This document shows, piece by piece, positions 31,512-40,367 of a stretch of 44,673 nucleotides of DNA (positions are counted from its first letter, which is position 1; every line of letters starts with the position of its first letter). The stretch lies in the NCBI GenBank assembly GCA_900316355.1, contig ONCQ01000020.1, positions 1 to 44,673 on the forward strand, read 5' to 3'. The notes under the pieces were generated by a model. The model was not told the origin of the DNA. It did no database searches and worked only from the letters and a program-made list of their open reading frames with translations. The translations under genes and the position numbers were made by a program. Origin of the DNA: an uncultured Prevotellaceae bacterium (GTDB taxonomy: Bacteria; Bacteroidota; Bacteroidia; Bacteroidales; Bacteroidaceae).

Positions 31512-32756
31512 ATGTCATTTGAATATTCCATAGCACGCCGCCTGTACGGCCACCGCGAGGAAGGCCGACGCTTGTCGCGGCCGGCGGTGAAGATTGCCAT
31601 GTGGGGCGTCGCTGTCGGCTTGGCAGTGATGATTCTCTCTGTAGGCATCATCCTCGGCTTCAAAGGGGAGGTACGCCAGAAGGTTGTCGGTTTTGGTGGC
31701 AGTGTGGAAGTCATCAATTACTGCAGTCTTTATACCGCCGAGGCACAACCTATTCAGGTGGATGGCGCCCTGCTGAAGCGCTTGAGCGCGATGCCGGGCA
31801 TCACCCATGCGCAGCGCTTCGCCACTAAGACATGTATGTTGAAGACCGACATCACCTTCAAGGGCGTGGTTCTGCGTGGCGTGGCGGAGGAATACGACAC
31901 CACCTTCCTGGCATCGCATCTGCGTGAAGGCCGTCTGCCTCGCTTTTCCGCTACTGCTGTCAGCAATGAGATCTTGATATCGGCTGCTATGGCCCGCGAG
32001 CTGCGTCTCCATGCCGGGGACAAAGTGTTTGCCTACTTCTTCTCCGACGATGTGAAGGCGCGCCGCTTCCTCGTGGCTGGTGTGTATGAGACATACCTGA
32101 GCGAATTTGACAATCATCTGGTGTTTACGGATTTGGCAACGACACAGCGCCTGAATGAATGGCGCCAGGACCAATGTGCCGGGGCAGAGCTGTCCGTACA
32201 TGACTTCGGCGAGGTGGAAGCTGTTACGAATCAGGTGCGTCAGGTGATGAACCGTACTGCTGACGCCGACGGCAACACCTACAGCACTCACAGCATCATG
32301 GAGCTCTACCCGGGACTATTCTCGTGGCTCCGCCTTCTTGATACCAATGTCTATGTCATTTTGCTGTTGATGATAGGCCTCAGCCTGTTCACGATGACGG
32401 CAGGCCTGCTCATCATCATCCTGGAGCGTACCAACTTCATCGCTGTGATGAAGTCCTTGGGCGCTGCCGACCATCAGGTGCGCCGCATCTTCCTCTCCTT
32501 CGCTGCTCTGTTGGTAGGGCAGGGGTTGCTGTGGGGCAATGTCCTGGGCATCGGTCTCTCATGGTTGCAGTGGCAGTTCGGTCTTGTCCATCTCGACCCT
32601 TCCACCTACTATGTCGATACCGTTCCGATTCAGTTCTCGTGGTGGCTGATACTCGCCTTGAACATCGCCACATTGCTCATCACGCTTCTGGTGCTCATCG
32701 TGCCCAGCCATCTGGTGTCCCGAATCCATCCGGCTCAGGTGATGCGCTTTGAGTAG
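31512..32756 (+). CDS. ABC transporter permease, LolC/FtsX-like
   Basis: 414 residues with the layout of LolC/LolE and FtsX-type permeases: one N-terminal membrane segment (about 26-48), a periplasmic domain of about 220 residues, then three membrane segments (about 275-300, 325-350 and 380-405). The start FEYSIARRLYG is typical of lipoprotein-releasing permeases. It would work with an ATPase (LolD-like) not seen nearby, exporting lipoproteins from the inner membrane. It is in an operon with the aminotransferase; nadC follows after a short AT-rich repeat. Confidence 0.87.
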   Translation: MSFEYSIARRLYGHREEGRRLSRPAVKIAMWGVAVGLAVMILSVGIILGFKGEVRQKVVGFGGSVEVINYCSLYTAEAQPIQVDGALLKRLSAMPGITHAQRFATKTCMLKTDITFKGVVLRGVAEEYDTTFLASHLREGRLPRFSATAVSNEILISAAMARELRLHAGDKVFAYFFSDDVKARRFLVAGVYETYLSEFDNHLVFTDLATTQRLNEWRQDQCAGAELSVHDFGEVEAVTNQVRQVMNRTADADGNTYSTHSIMELYPGLFSWLRLLDTNVYVILLLMIGLSLFTMTAGLLIIILERTNFIAVMKSLGAADHQVRRIFLSFAALLVGQGLLWGNVLGIGLSWLQWQFGLVHLDPSTYYVDTVPIQFSWWLILALNIATLLITLLVLIVPSHLVSRIHPAQVMRFE

Positions 32757-32766
32757 CCCTGCAAGA

Positions 32767-32793
32767 AACTTGTAAATTCGTAAACTTGTAAAA
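32767..32793 (+). repeat. AAACTTGTAAA direct repeat
   Basis: AAACTTGTAAA at 32767-32777 and 32782-32792 (period 15) before nadC. The tract is strikingly similar to the repeat inside aguA at 6202-6247. Confidence 0.75.
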
Positions 32794-32800
32794 TATAACC

Positions 32801-33649
32801 ATGTTAAGTGTAGAAGAACTCAACGATCGTCTCATCGATCTCGCTTTTGCCGAGGATATCGGCGATGGTGACCACACCACTTTATGTTGCATCCCTGCTG
32901 ACGCTATGGGCAAGAGCAAGCTGCTCATCAAGGAGGAGGGCATCCTGGCAGGCGTGGAAGTTGCCAAGGAAGTGTTCCACCGCTTCGACCCCTCCATGAA
33001 GGTCGAGGTGCTCATCGAGGATGGTGCCCATGTGAAACCCGGTGACGTGGCAATGATTGTCACGGGCAAGGTGCAAAGCCTGTTGCAGACCGAGCGCCTG
33101 ATGCTCAACATCATGCAACGCATGTCCGGCATCGCCACGATGACCAACAAATATGTGAAGAAGCTCGAAGGCACCAAGACCCGCGTTCTCGACACCCGCA
33201 AGACGACGCCCGGTATGCGTATGCTGGAGAAGGCTGCCGTGAAGATTGGCGGCGGCGTGAACCATCGCATCGGACTCTTCGATATGATTCTCCTCAAAGA
33301 CAACCATGTGGATTTCGCCGGAGGTATTGAGAACGCCATTAACCGCTGCCATGAGTATTTGAAGGCTAAGGGTAAGAACCTGAAGATAGAGATTGAAGTG
33401 CGCAACTTCGACGAGCTCAACCGCGTTCTCACCATCGGAGGTGTCAACCGCATCATGCTTGACAACTTCACCCCTGCTGACACCAAGAAAGCGGTGGAGC
33501 TGATAGCTGGACGCTATGAGACAGAGTCCAGCGGCGGCATCACCTATGACACCTTGCGTGACTACGCTGAATGCGGCGTTGACTTCATCTCTGTGGGCGC
33601 ACTGACGCACAGTGTGAAAGGTCTCGATATGAGTTTCAAGGCCTGCTAA
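32801..33649 (+). CDS. nadC: Nicotinate-nucleotide pyrophosphorylase
   Basis: 282 residues. It converts quinolinate and PRPP to nicotinate mononucleotide in NAD synthesis. Motifs: EDIGDGDHTT (18-27), LQTERLMLNIMQRMSGIAT, the phosphate-binding block TRVLDTRKTTPGMRMLEKAAVKIGGGVNHRIGLFD and ILLKDNHV. The end SVGALTHSVKGLDMS is typical. nadA and nadB are not present, so only the last step is encoded here. Confidence 0.97.
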   Translation: MLSVEELNDRLIDLAFAEDIGDGDHTTLCCIPADAMGKSKLLIKEEGILAGVEVAKEVFHRFDPSMKVEVLIEDGAHVKPGDVAMIVTGKVQSLLQTERLMLNIMQRMSGIATMTNKYVKKLEGTKTRVLDTRKTTPGMRMLEKAAVKIGGGVNHRIGLFDMILLKDNHVDFAGGIENAINRCHEYLKAKGKNLKIEIEVRNFDELNRVLTIGGVNRIMLDNFTPADTKKAVELIAGRYETESSGGITYDTLRDYAECGVDFISVGALTHSVKGLDMSFKAC

Positions 33650-33653
33650 AGGA

Positions 33654-33690
33654 CTCACCCCCCAACCCCTCCCTAACGAGGGAGGGGAGT
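33654..33690 (+). repeat. GC-rich palindrome between nadC and the DUF5686 gene
   Basis: A perfect 9-base stem CCCCTCCCT (33666-33674), loop AACG, AGGGAGGGG (33679-33687), preceded by ACCCCCCAA. It is the same family as 15704 and 15811. It could help end nadC transcription. Confidence 0.8.
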
Positions 33691-33704
33691 ATATACCGTT
33701 AGAA

Positions 33705-36104
33705 ATGAGAAGTCTGATACCCTGTATAAAGAATATAATCCTTTCCATTTTAGGAGAAGGACAGGGGAGGACTTTTCTTTTCTTTCTGGCGTTGTTTTTG
33801 TTCTGTAGTCCCCTCCTTGCTCAGAAGACCGTCTATGTGGAGCGGAACCTGAAGGAGGTAGAGGTGAAACCAAAGAAGCAGCGCTACAAGCGCAAGGGTA
33901 ACCCTGCCGTGGAGCTCATGCAGAAGGTGATTGCCGCCAAGGGCAACCACTCCCTTGATCAGAACGACTTTGTCAGCTACTACAAGTACCAGCGCATCAC
34001 CACCGGCTTCGACAATATCTCGCAGGAGAAGGCCGACTCTCTGAAGATTCTGCAGCGCCCGCTCCTGAAGCAGCAGGTGGAATACTGCCCGCAGACAGAC
34101 AAGTACATCCTGCCCATTCACTATATGGAGAGCGTCACGCACCACCTCTGGCGTCGCGAGCCAAAGAACGAGCGCGACTATGTTCTGGGCACCAACAGCG
34201 AGGGCGTCACAGACCTGCTGCCCATCGGCGACGAGGTAAATACCGTGGTGCAGAGCCTCTTCACCGACATCAACATCTACGATGATGTCATCAACTTCCT
34301 GTCACGTCGTTTCACCAGCCCTCTGTCCTCCCGCGCGGCCATCTCGTTCTTCCAGTTCTTCATCGAGGACACCGTCGTGGTGGATGACAAGTCCTGTATC
34401 CAGATGAGCTTCGTGCCCCAGAACCCGCAGGACTTCGGCTTCAGTGGCCGCCTATGGATTCTCAACGACAGCACCTTCCGTGTTCATAAAGGTCTCCTGC
34501 ATCTGCCCCTGCGCTCCAGCGTGAACTATGTCAATGCCCTGTCCATCGAGCAGCGCTTCACAGATCTCCCCAATGGACAGCGTGTGTTGCAAACCGACGA
34601 CCTCTTTGCCGAACTCGGTGTCATCAAAGGCAACCGTGCGGCCTTTGTCCACCGAGCCACAAACTACACGTCCATCAGCACCGACTCCATCCCCGACGAG
34701 GCTTTCCGCAAGAGCGACAAACTGCGCGAGGGTAACCACAACATTGAAGACCCCGACTTCTGGGCGCAGCACCGCGTGGACACCCTCTCGCGCTCCGAGA
34801 ATCAGCTGAAGAACATGATGTCCTCCCTTCAGACGCAGCGCGGCGCCGGAGTCATTCTCTATGCTGTCCGCGCCATCATCAACAACTACCTGGAGACCTC
34901 CCGTCATAATGGAAAGAGTAAGGTGGATATTGGTCCTGTGATGTCGATGTACTCCAACAACTTCATCGATGGCGCCCGCTTCCGCCTGGGAATGCAGACC
35001 ACCGCCAAACTATTCCCCAAGCTCTTCCTCAAGGGCTATGCCGCCTATGGCGTCCGTAGCCGCAACTGGTACGGCATGGGCGAGGTGGAGTACTCCTTCC
35101 TGCGCAAGGAACAGTCGCCCCATGAATTTCCTCGTCACAGCATCACGGCACAGTTCCGGCAGGATGTCTTCAGCCCTGCCGACATGATGTGGCAGCACGG
35201 CCGCGACAAGGACAACGTGTGGACCAGTTTCAAGACTCAGGATGTGCGTCACATGATGTTCCAACGCCATTTCCTGCTGCGCTACGAGTACGAGACCAAC
35301 ACCCACATCGACTTCAAGCTGCAGGCCCGCCATGCCCGCATCACCCCCTGCGGTGACCTTTTCTATCGTCGCCTCGATGGCGAGATGGTCGAGCATCTCT
35401 ACAACTCAGACCTGATGTTCTCTGTGCGTTGGGCTCCCGGCGAGGAAGTCATCAACTCCAAGCAGCGCCGCCACTACGTCCACCAGAACAACCCCATCTT
35501 CACCCTCTCGCACACCACAGGCATCAAGGGCATCCTCGGCAGCAACTACAACTACAATGTCACTGAGCTCACCGCCTACAAGCGCATCTGGCTCAATTCC
35601 TATGGTAAGATCAGCCTCAACCTGCGCGGTGCCGTGCAGTGGAACCGTGTGCCCTTCCCCCTCTTGCTCATGCCCGTGGCCAACAACTCCTACATCATCA
35701 CGCGTGACATGTTCTGCATGATCAACAACATGGAGTTCATCAACGACCGCTACCTCTCGTTTCAGGCTGAATGGGACCTCTCAGGCAAGCTCTTCAACCG
35801 CATCCCGCTGCTCAAGAAACTCAAGCTGCGCGAGGTCATTGGCTTCAAGGCCCTCTACGGCCACCTCTCCGACAGGAACAACCCCGCCAAACATCCCGGC
35901 GACCACGACCTCTTCGAGATGCCCATGCGCGACGGGCAGAGCATCGTACATGAGATGGGTAATGTTCCCTACATGGAACTCAACGTCGGCATCCATAACA
36001 TCCTCAAGATTATCCGTATAGACTATGTCTATCGCATCAACTACCACGACTTCCCCGGCGTCAAGAAGCATGGCGTCCGCTTCTGTCTCGAGTTTGACTT
36101 CTGA
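33705..36104 (+). CDS. DUF5686 outer-membrane-type protein lacking the N-terminal regulatory domain
   Basis: 799 residues. An N-terminal signal region (hydrophobic FLFFLALFLFCSPLLAQ at about 24-40) leads quickly to LKEVEVKPKKQRYKRKGNPAVELMQKVI, where the DUF5686 core begins. The rest, rich in alternating beta strands, ends CLEFDF with the terminal aromatic typical of outer-membrane barrels. Family members usually have a carboxypeptidase-regulatory-like domain between signal and core; here only about ten residues separate them. The signal region also contains ILGEGQGR, from a GC-rich element-like stretch at about 33739-33771. The function of the family is not known. Confidence 0.85.
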   Translation: MRSLIPCIKNIILSILGEGQGRTFLFFLALFLFCSPLLAQKTVYVERNLKEVEVKPKKQRYKRKGNPAVELMQKVIAAKGNHSLDQNDFVSYYKYQRITTGFDNISQEKADSLKILQRPLLKQQVEYCPQTDKYILPIHYMESVTHHLWRREPKNERDYVLGTNSEGVTDLLPIGDEVNTVVQSLFTDINIYDDVINFLSRRFTSPLSSRAAISFFQFFIEDTVVVDDKSCIQMSFVPQNPQDFGFSGRLWILNDSTFRVHKGLLHLPLRSSVNYVNALSIEQRFTDLPNGQRVLQTDDLFAELGVIKGNRAAFVHRATNYTSISTDSIPDEAFRKSDKLREGNHNIEDPDFWAQHRVDTLSRSENQLKNMMSSLQTQRGAGVILYAVRAIINNYLETSRHNGKSKVDIGPVMSMYSNNFIDGARFRLGMQTTAKLFPKLFLKGYAAYGVRSRNWYGMGEVEYSFLRKEQSPHEFPRHSITAQFRQDVFSPADMMWQHGRDKDNVWTSFKTQDVRHMMFQRHFLLRYEYETNTHIDFKLQARHARITPCGDLFYRRLDGEMVEHLYNSDLMFSVRWAPGEEVINSKQRRHYVHQNNPIFTLSHTTGIKGILGSNYNYNVTELTAYKRIWLNSYGKISLNLRGAVQWNRVPFPLLLMPVANNSYIITRDMFCMINNMEFINDRYLSFQAEWDLSGKLFNRIPLLKKLKLREVIGFKALYGHLSDRNNPAKHPGDHDLFEMPMRDGQSIVHEMGNVPYMELNVGIHNILKIIRIDYVYRINYHDFPGVKKHGVRFCLEFDF
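33739..33771 (+). repeat. Degenerate GC-rich element inside the DUF5686 signal region
   Basis: CCTTTCC-ATTTTA-GGAGAAGG followed by ACAGGGGAGG. It resembles a worn CCCCTCC...GGAGGGG element and encodes EGQG, as the tsaD insertion does. Confidence 0.4.
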
Positions 36105-36302
36105 TGCGATTGCCACACGATCGTGTTATTCAAAGAATAAAAATGGGGTGGAGATGAGAAAATGGTGTCATTATGGCACTTTTCGGACTAAAAGGATTGA
36201 CATGTGTAAGAAAATCTAAAAATAATGGTGATTTGTGCGCAAAATGATAGCATAGTTGCGAAAGATTTCGTACCTTTGCGCCGACTTTAGAAAGAGCGTA
36301 TC
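36105..36302. other. 198-base spacer before fetB
   Basis: It holds a 12-base perfect palindrome ACACGATCGTGT (36115-36126), an AT-rich middle and the fetB promoter box. No convincing small gene is seen. Confidence 0.5.
36271..36278 (+). promoter_or_regulatory. -7 promoter box for fetB
   Basis: TACCTTTG, a perfect Bacteroidota -7 box, 24 bases before the GTG start. No well-spaced TTTG is seen upstream. Confidence 0.65.
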
Positions 36303-37076
36303 GTGGATATTGATTTCCTGTCCTTGGCCATAGGCCTCCTGCTGCTCTGCATCCCCCTGTTTTTCTTGTGGGTGTTGCGCACGGGTCTCGTTCGCGCCAC
36401 GCTCGTAGCCGCAGGAAGGATGATCCTTCAGCTCTTCCTCATCAGCATCTATCTTCGCTATCTCTTTGAATGGGACAACCCATGGCTGAACATGCTGTGG
36501 GTGCTCATCATGGCTGTCGTGGCCACGCACGCCCTGGGACAGCGCACACGCCTGCAGTGGCGTGTGCTGGCGTTGCCCGCCTTCGTGGGCTTCATCGTGG
36601 CGGCAGCGGCCGTGGGCTTCTATTTCCTGCTCTTCGTGTTGCATCTGGACAACCCCTTCGGCGCCCGCTACTTCATCCCCATCATGGGCATCCTGATGGG
36701 CAATATGCTGGGCGTGAATGTGCTGACGCTCTCCACCTTCTATAGTGGTATCGCGCGCGAACATGCTACCTATTATTATCTGTTGGGCAACGGCGCCACG
36801 CGCTTCGAGGCTTGGCTTCCGTTCATGCGCGAGGCTGTCATCAAGAGCTTCACGCCCTGCATTGCCAACATGGCGGTGATGGGCATCGTGGCGCTGCCGG
36901 GCACGATGATAGGCCAGATTCTGGGCGGCTCGGCCCCTGACGTGGCTGTTAAGTACCAGATGATGATTGTCATCATCACGATGACGGCTTCCATGATTTC
37001 ACTCATTCTCACGCTGTTCCTCTCCACCCGTCAGGCTTTCGACGATTTCGGACGACTGGGGCAGGTGATGCGATAA
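36303..37076 (+). CDS. fetB: FetB/YbbM (UPF0014) family metal-export permease
   Basis: 257 residues with about seven membrane segments, starting at GTG. The family blocks are clear: GRMILQLFLISIYLRYLF (about 38-55), the central YFIPIMGILMGNMLGVNVLTLS (about 122-143) and the C-terminal GIVALPGTMIGQILGGSAPDVAVKYQMM (about 200-227). In E. coli FetB pairs with the ATPase FetA and is reported to export iron. The natural partner here is the ATPase at 3904-4614, more than 30 kb away, since no ATPase adjoins it. carB follows after 30 bases. Confidence 0.92.
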   Translation: MDIDFLSLAIGLLLLCIPLFFLWVLRTGLVRATLVAAGRMILQLFLISIYLRYLFEWDNPWLNMLWVLIMAVVATHALGQRTRLQWRVLALPAFVGFIVAAAAVGFYFLLFVLHLDNPFGARYFIPIMGILMGNMLGVNVLTLSTFYSGIAREHATYYYLLGNGATRFEAWLPFMREAVIKSFTPCIANMAVMGIVALPGTMIGQILGGSAPDVAVKYQMMIVIITMTASMISLILTLFLSTRQAFDDFGRLGQVMR

Positions 37077-37106
37077 AATACACTCTAACACAAAATACAA
37101 GGATCT

Positions 37107-40100
37107 ATGAAAAAGAACATGAAGAAAGTGCTGGTGCTGGGCAGCGGTGCTTTGAAAATCGGACAGGCAGGCGAGTTTGACTACTCCGGCTCGCAGGCGC
37201 TGAAGGCGCTGCGCGAAGAGGGTATCTCCAGCGTGCTCGTGAACCCCAACATCGCCACCATTCAGACGTCCGAGGGTATCGCTGACAAGGTGTATTTCCA
37301 GCCGGTGACTCCTTACTTCGTCACGGAAATCATCAAGAAGGAGCGTCCCGACGGCATCCTCCTCGCGTTCGGCGGACAGACGGCGCTGAACTGCGGCACG
37401 GAGCTCTACCTCAACGGTACGCTGAAGGAATACGGTGTGGAGGTGCTGGGCACAAGCGTCGAAGCTATCATGAACACCGAGGACCGCGACCTCTTCGTGA
37501 AGAAACTGGCTGAGGTGGATCTGAAGGTGCCCGTGAGCCACGCCGTGGAGAACATGGACGACGCCCTCAAGGCAGCCCGCGAGATCGGCTTCCCCATCAT
37601 GATCCGTTCGGCCTACGCCCTCGGAGGCCTCGGCAGCGGCATCTGCCCCAACGAGGAAAAGTTCGTGGAACTGGCCGAGAGCGCCTTCACCTTCGCACCC
37701 CAGATCCTTGTAGAAGAAAGCTTGAAGGGTTGGAAGGAGATTGAGTTCGAGTGCATCCGCGATGCCAACGACCGCTGCTTCACCGTGGCCTCGATGGAGA
37801 ACTTCGACCCCCTCGGCATCCACACCGGCGAGAGCATCGTCGTGGCGCCCACCTGCTCGCTCACCGAGGAACAGGTGAAGATGCTGCAGGATATCACCAT
37901 CAAGTGTGTGAAGCACCTGGGCATCGTGGGCGAGTGTAACATCCAGTTCGCCTTCAACGCCGTCACCAACGACTATCGCATCATCGAGATAAACGCCCGC
38001 TTGAGCCGAAGCTCCGCATTGGCTTCGAAAGCAACTGGTTATCCGCTCGCATTCGTAGCTGCCAAGATAGCCTTGGGCTACACCCTCGACCAGATTGGCG
38101 AGATGGGCACCACGAACTCCGCCTATGTGGCGCCCTCGCTGGACTACATGATTTGCAAGATTCCTCGCTGGGACCTCACCAAGTTCGCAGGCGTCAGCCG
38201 TCAGATCGGTTCCTCGATGAAGTCCGTGGGCGAGATCATGAGCATCGGCCGCAGCTTCGAGGAGATGCTGCAGAAGGGCCTGCGCATGATAGGGCAGGGC
38301 ATGCACGGCTTCGTGGGCAACGAGCACGTGGAGTTCGACGACCTCGACGATGCCCTGGAGAACCCCACTGACCTGCGCATCTTCGCCATCGCCGAGGCGC
38401 TGGAGAAAGGCTACACGGTGGAGCGCATCGAGCAGCTCACGAAGATTGACCCCTGGTTCATCACACGCATGAAGCGCATCGTGGACCTCAAGCACCAGCT
38501 GGAGAGCTACAACAGCCTGGAGGCTATCCCCGACAGCTTCCTCCTCGAAGTGAAGCAGGCTGGCTTCAGCGACTTCCAGATTGCGCGCTTCGTGCTCAAA
38601 CCCACCTCCGGCAATCTCGAGAAGGAGAATCTGGAAGTGCGCAAGCATCGCAAGCAGAGAGGCATCCTCCCCAGCGTGAAGCGCATTCCCACGGTGGCCA
38701 GCGAGCATCCCGAGCTCACCAACTACCTCTACTTCACCTACACCCACGTGCCTGCTTTTGGCGACCCCTCGGGCGAGACCTACAAGATAGCCCACGACAT
38801 CAACTACTATGCCAACGAGAAGTCCGTCATCGTGCTGGGCTCCGGTGCCTACCGCATCGGCTCCAGCGTGGAGTTCGACTGGTGCTCTGTCAATGCCATC
38901 AACACAGCTCGCAAGCTGGGCTACAAGAGCATCATGATTAACTACAACCCGGAGACCGTCAGCACCGACTACGACATGTGCGACCGCCTCTACTTCGATG
39001 AGCTGACGCTGGAGCGTGTGCTCGATGTCATCGACCTGGAACAGCCGCGTGGTGTCATCGTCAGCGTGGGTGGTCAGATTCCCAACAACCTGGCCATGAA
39101 GCTCCATCGCCAGGGCGTGCCTGTGCTGGGCACATCGCCCGTGGACATCGACCGTGCCGAGAATCGCGACAAGTTCTCTGCCATGCTCGACAAGCTGGGC
39201 GTGGACCAGCCCGCATGGCGCGCACTCACCAGCCTGGACGACATCAAGGAGTTCATCTCCGAGGTCGGCTATCCTGTCCTGGTGCGTCCCAGCTATGTCC
39301 TCTCGGGCGCTGCCATGAATGTCTGCTACTCCGACGAGGAGCTGGAGCGCTTCCTGCAGCTCGCCACCGAGGTCTCCCACGAGTACCCCGTCGTTGTCTC
39401 GCAGTTCATGCAGGAGACCAAGGAGATTGAGTTCGACGCCGTGGCCGACAAGGGCGAGATTGTGGAATACGCCATCTCCGAGCATGTGGAGTATGCCGGC
39501 GTGCACAGTGGTGATGCCACGATGGTGTTCCCTGCACAGAACGTCTATTTCTCCACCATCCGCCAGATGAAGAAGATTGCGCGCAAGATTGCTGCCGAGC
39601 TCAACATCAGCGGCCCCTTCAATATCCAGTTCCTGGCCAAGAACCGCGAGGTGAAGGTCATCGAGTGCAACCTGCGCGCTTCACGCTCCTTCCCCTTCGT
39701 GAGCAAGATTCTCAAGCGCAACTTCATCGAGACGGCCACCAAGATCATGCTCGATGCGCCCTACCAGCGTGCTGAGAAGAGCGAGTTCGACATCGACCGC
39801 ATCGGCGTTAAGGCCAGCCAGTTCAGCTTCGCACGTCTGCAGAATGCTGACCCCGTGCTCGGCGTGGATATGTCCTCCACCGGTGAGGTGGGCTGTCTGG
39901 GCGACGACCTCAACGAGGCGCTCCTCAATGCCCTCATCGCCACCGGCTACCGTCTGCCGAAGAAGGCTGTGCTCATCAGCTCCGGTGGGGCCAAGGGTAA
40001 GCTCGACCTGCTGGAGCCTGCCCGCCAGCTCGTGAAGAAAGGGCTGGAGGTGTATGCCACTGGCGGCACTGCTGCCTTCCTCAACGAGAACGGCGTCTTT

Positions 40101-40367
40101 GCACGCAGCGTCAGCTGGCCTGATGAGGAGGACGACGAGAATGTCCTCTCGCTCATCGCACAGCACAAGTTCGACCTCATCGTCAATGTGCCCAAGAACC
40201 GCACACGCCGCGAGCTCACCAACGGCTACCGCATCCGTCGTGCTGCCATCGACCACAACATCCCGTTGATGACCAACACGCGTCTGGCCAAGGCCTTCAT
40301 CGAAGCCTTCACCACACTCGATCTCGCCGACATCAAGATCAAGAGTTGGCAGGAGTACAATGCGTAA
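37107..40367 (+). CDS. carB: Carbamoyl-phosphate synthase large subunit
   Basis: 1086 residues, full length. It makes carbamoyl phosphate for arginine and pyrimidine synthesis with the glutaminase subunit CarA (not in the window). The two homologous ATP-grasp halves are visible: VLGSGALKIGQAGEFDYSGSQALKALRE at the start and VLGSGAYRIGSSVEFDWCSVNAI at about 575-597. ENFDPLGIHTGESIVVAPT and NARLSRSSALASKATGYPLAFVAAK belong to the first half. The MGS-like regulatory domain is at the C-terminus (about 950-1086). The last 8 bases overlap the cyclophilin start. Confidence 0.97.
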   Translation: MKKNMKKVLVLGSGALKIGQAGEFDYSGSQALKALREEGISSVLVNPNIATIQTSEGIADKVYFQPVTPYFVTEIIKKERPDGILLAFGGQTALNCGTELYLNGTLKEYGVEVLGTSVEAIMNTEDRDLFVKKLAEVDLKVPVSHAVENMDDALKAAREIGFPIMIRSAYALGGLGSGICPNEEKFVELAESAFTFAPQILVEESLKGWKEIEFECIRDANDRCFTVASMENFDPLGIHTGESIVVAPTCSLTEEQVKMLQDITIKCVKHLGIVGECNIQFAFNAVTNDYRIIEINARLSRSSALASKATGYPLAFVAAKIALGYTLDQIGEMGTTNSAYVAPSLDYMICKIPRWDLTKFAGVSRQIGSSMKSVGEIMSIGRSFEEMLQKGLRMIGQGMHGFVGNEHVEFDDLDDALENPTDLRIFAIAEALEKGYTVERIEQLTKIDPWFITRMKRIVDLKHQLESYNSLEAIPDSFLLEVKQAGFSDFQIARFVLKPTSGNLEKENLEVRKHRKQRGILPSVKRIPTVASEHPELTNYLYFTYTHVPAFGDPSGETYKIAHDINYYANEKSVIVLGSGAYRIGSSVEFDWCSVNAINTARKLGYKSIMINYNPETVSTDYDMCDRLYFDELTLERVLDVIDLEQPRGVIVSVGGQIPNNLAMKLHRQGVPVLGTSPVDIDRAENRDKFSAMLDKLGVDQPAWRALTSLDDIKEFISEVGYPVLVRPSYVLSGAAMNVCYSDEELERFLQLATEVSHEYPVVVSQFMQETKEIEFDAVADKGEIVEYAISEHVEYAGVHSGDATMVFPAQNVYFSTIRQMKKIARKIAAELNISGPFNIQFLAKNREVKVIECNLRASRSFPFVSKILKRNFIETATKIMLDAPYQRAEKSEFDIDRIGVKASQFSFARLQNADPVLGVDMSSTGEVGCLGDDLNEALLNALIATGYRLPKKAVLISSGGAKGKLDLLEPARQLVKKGLEVYATGGTAAFLNENGVFARSVSWPDEEDDENVLSLIAQHKFDLIVNVPKNRTRRELTNGYRIRRAAIDHNIPLMTNTRLAKAFIEAFTTLDLADIKIKSWQEYNA

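Noticed and set aside
36115-36126. ACACGATCGTGT palindrome as a terminator of the DUF5686 gene
   Set aside because: With no spacer it would leave only a short stem, and no T-run follows.
36999-39506. 835-codon open frame on the minus strand opposite carB
   Set aside because: It is a shadow of carB. The protein is full of His/Leu/Val/Asp/Gly with no recognisable motif, while the plus strand encodes an intact, well-known enzyme.
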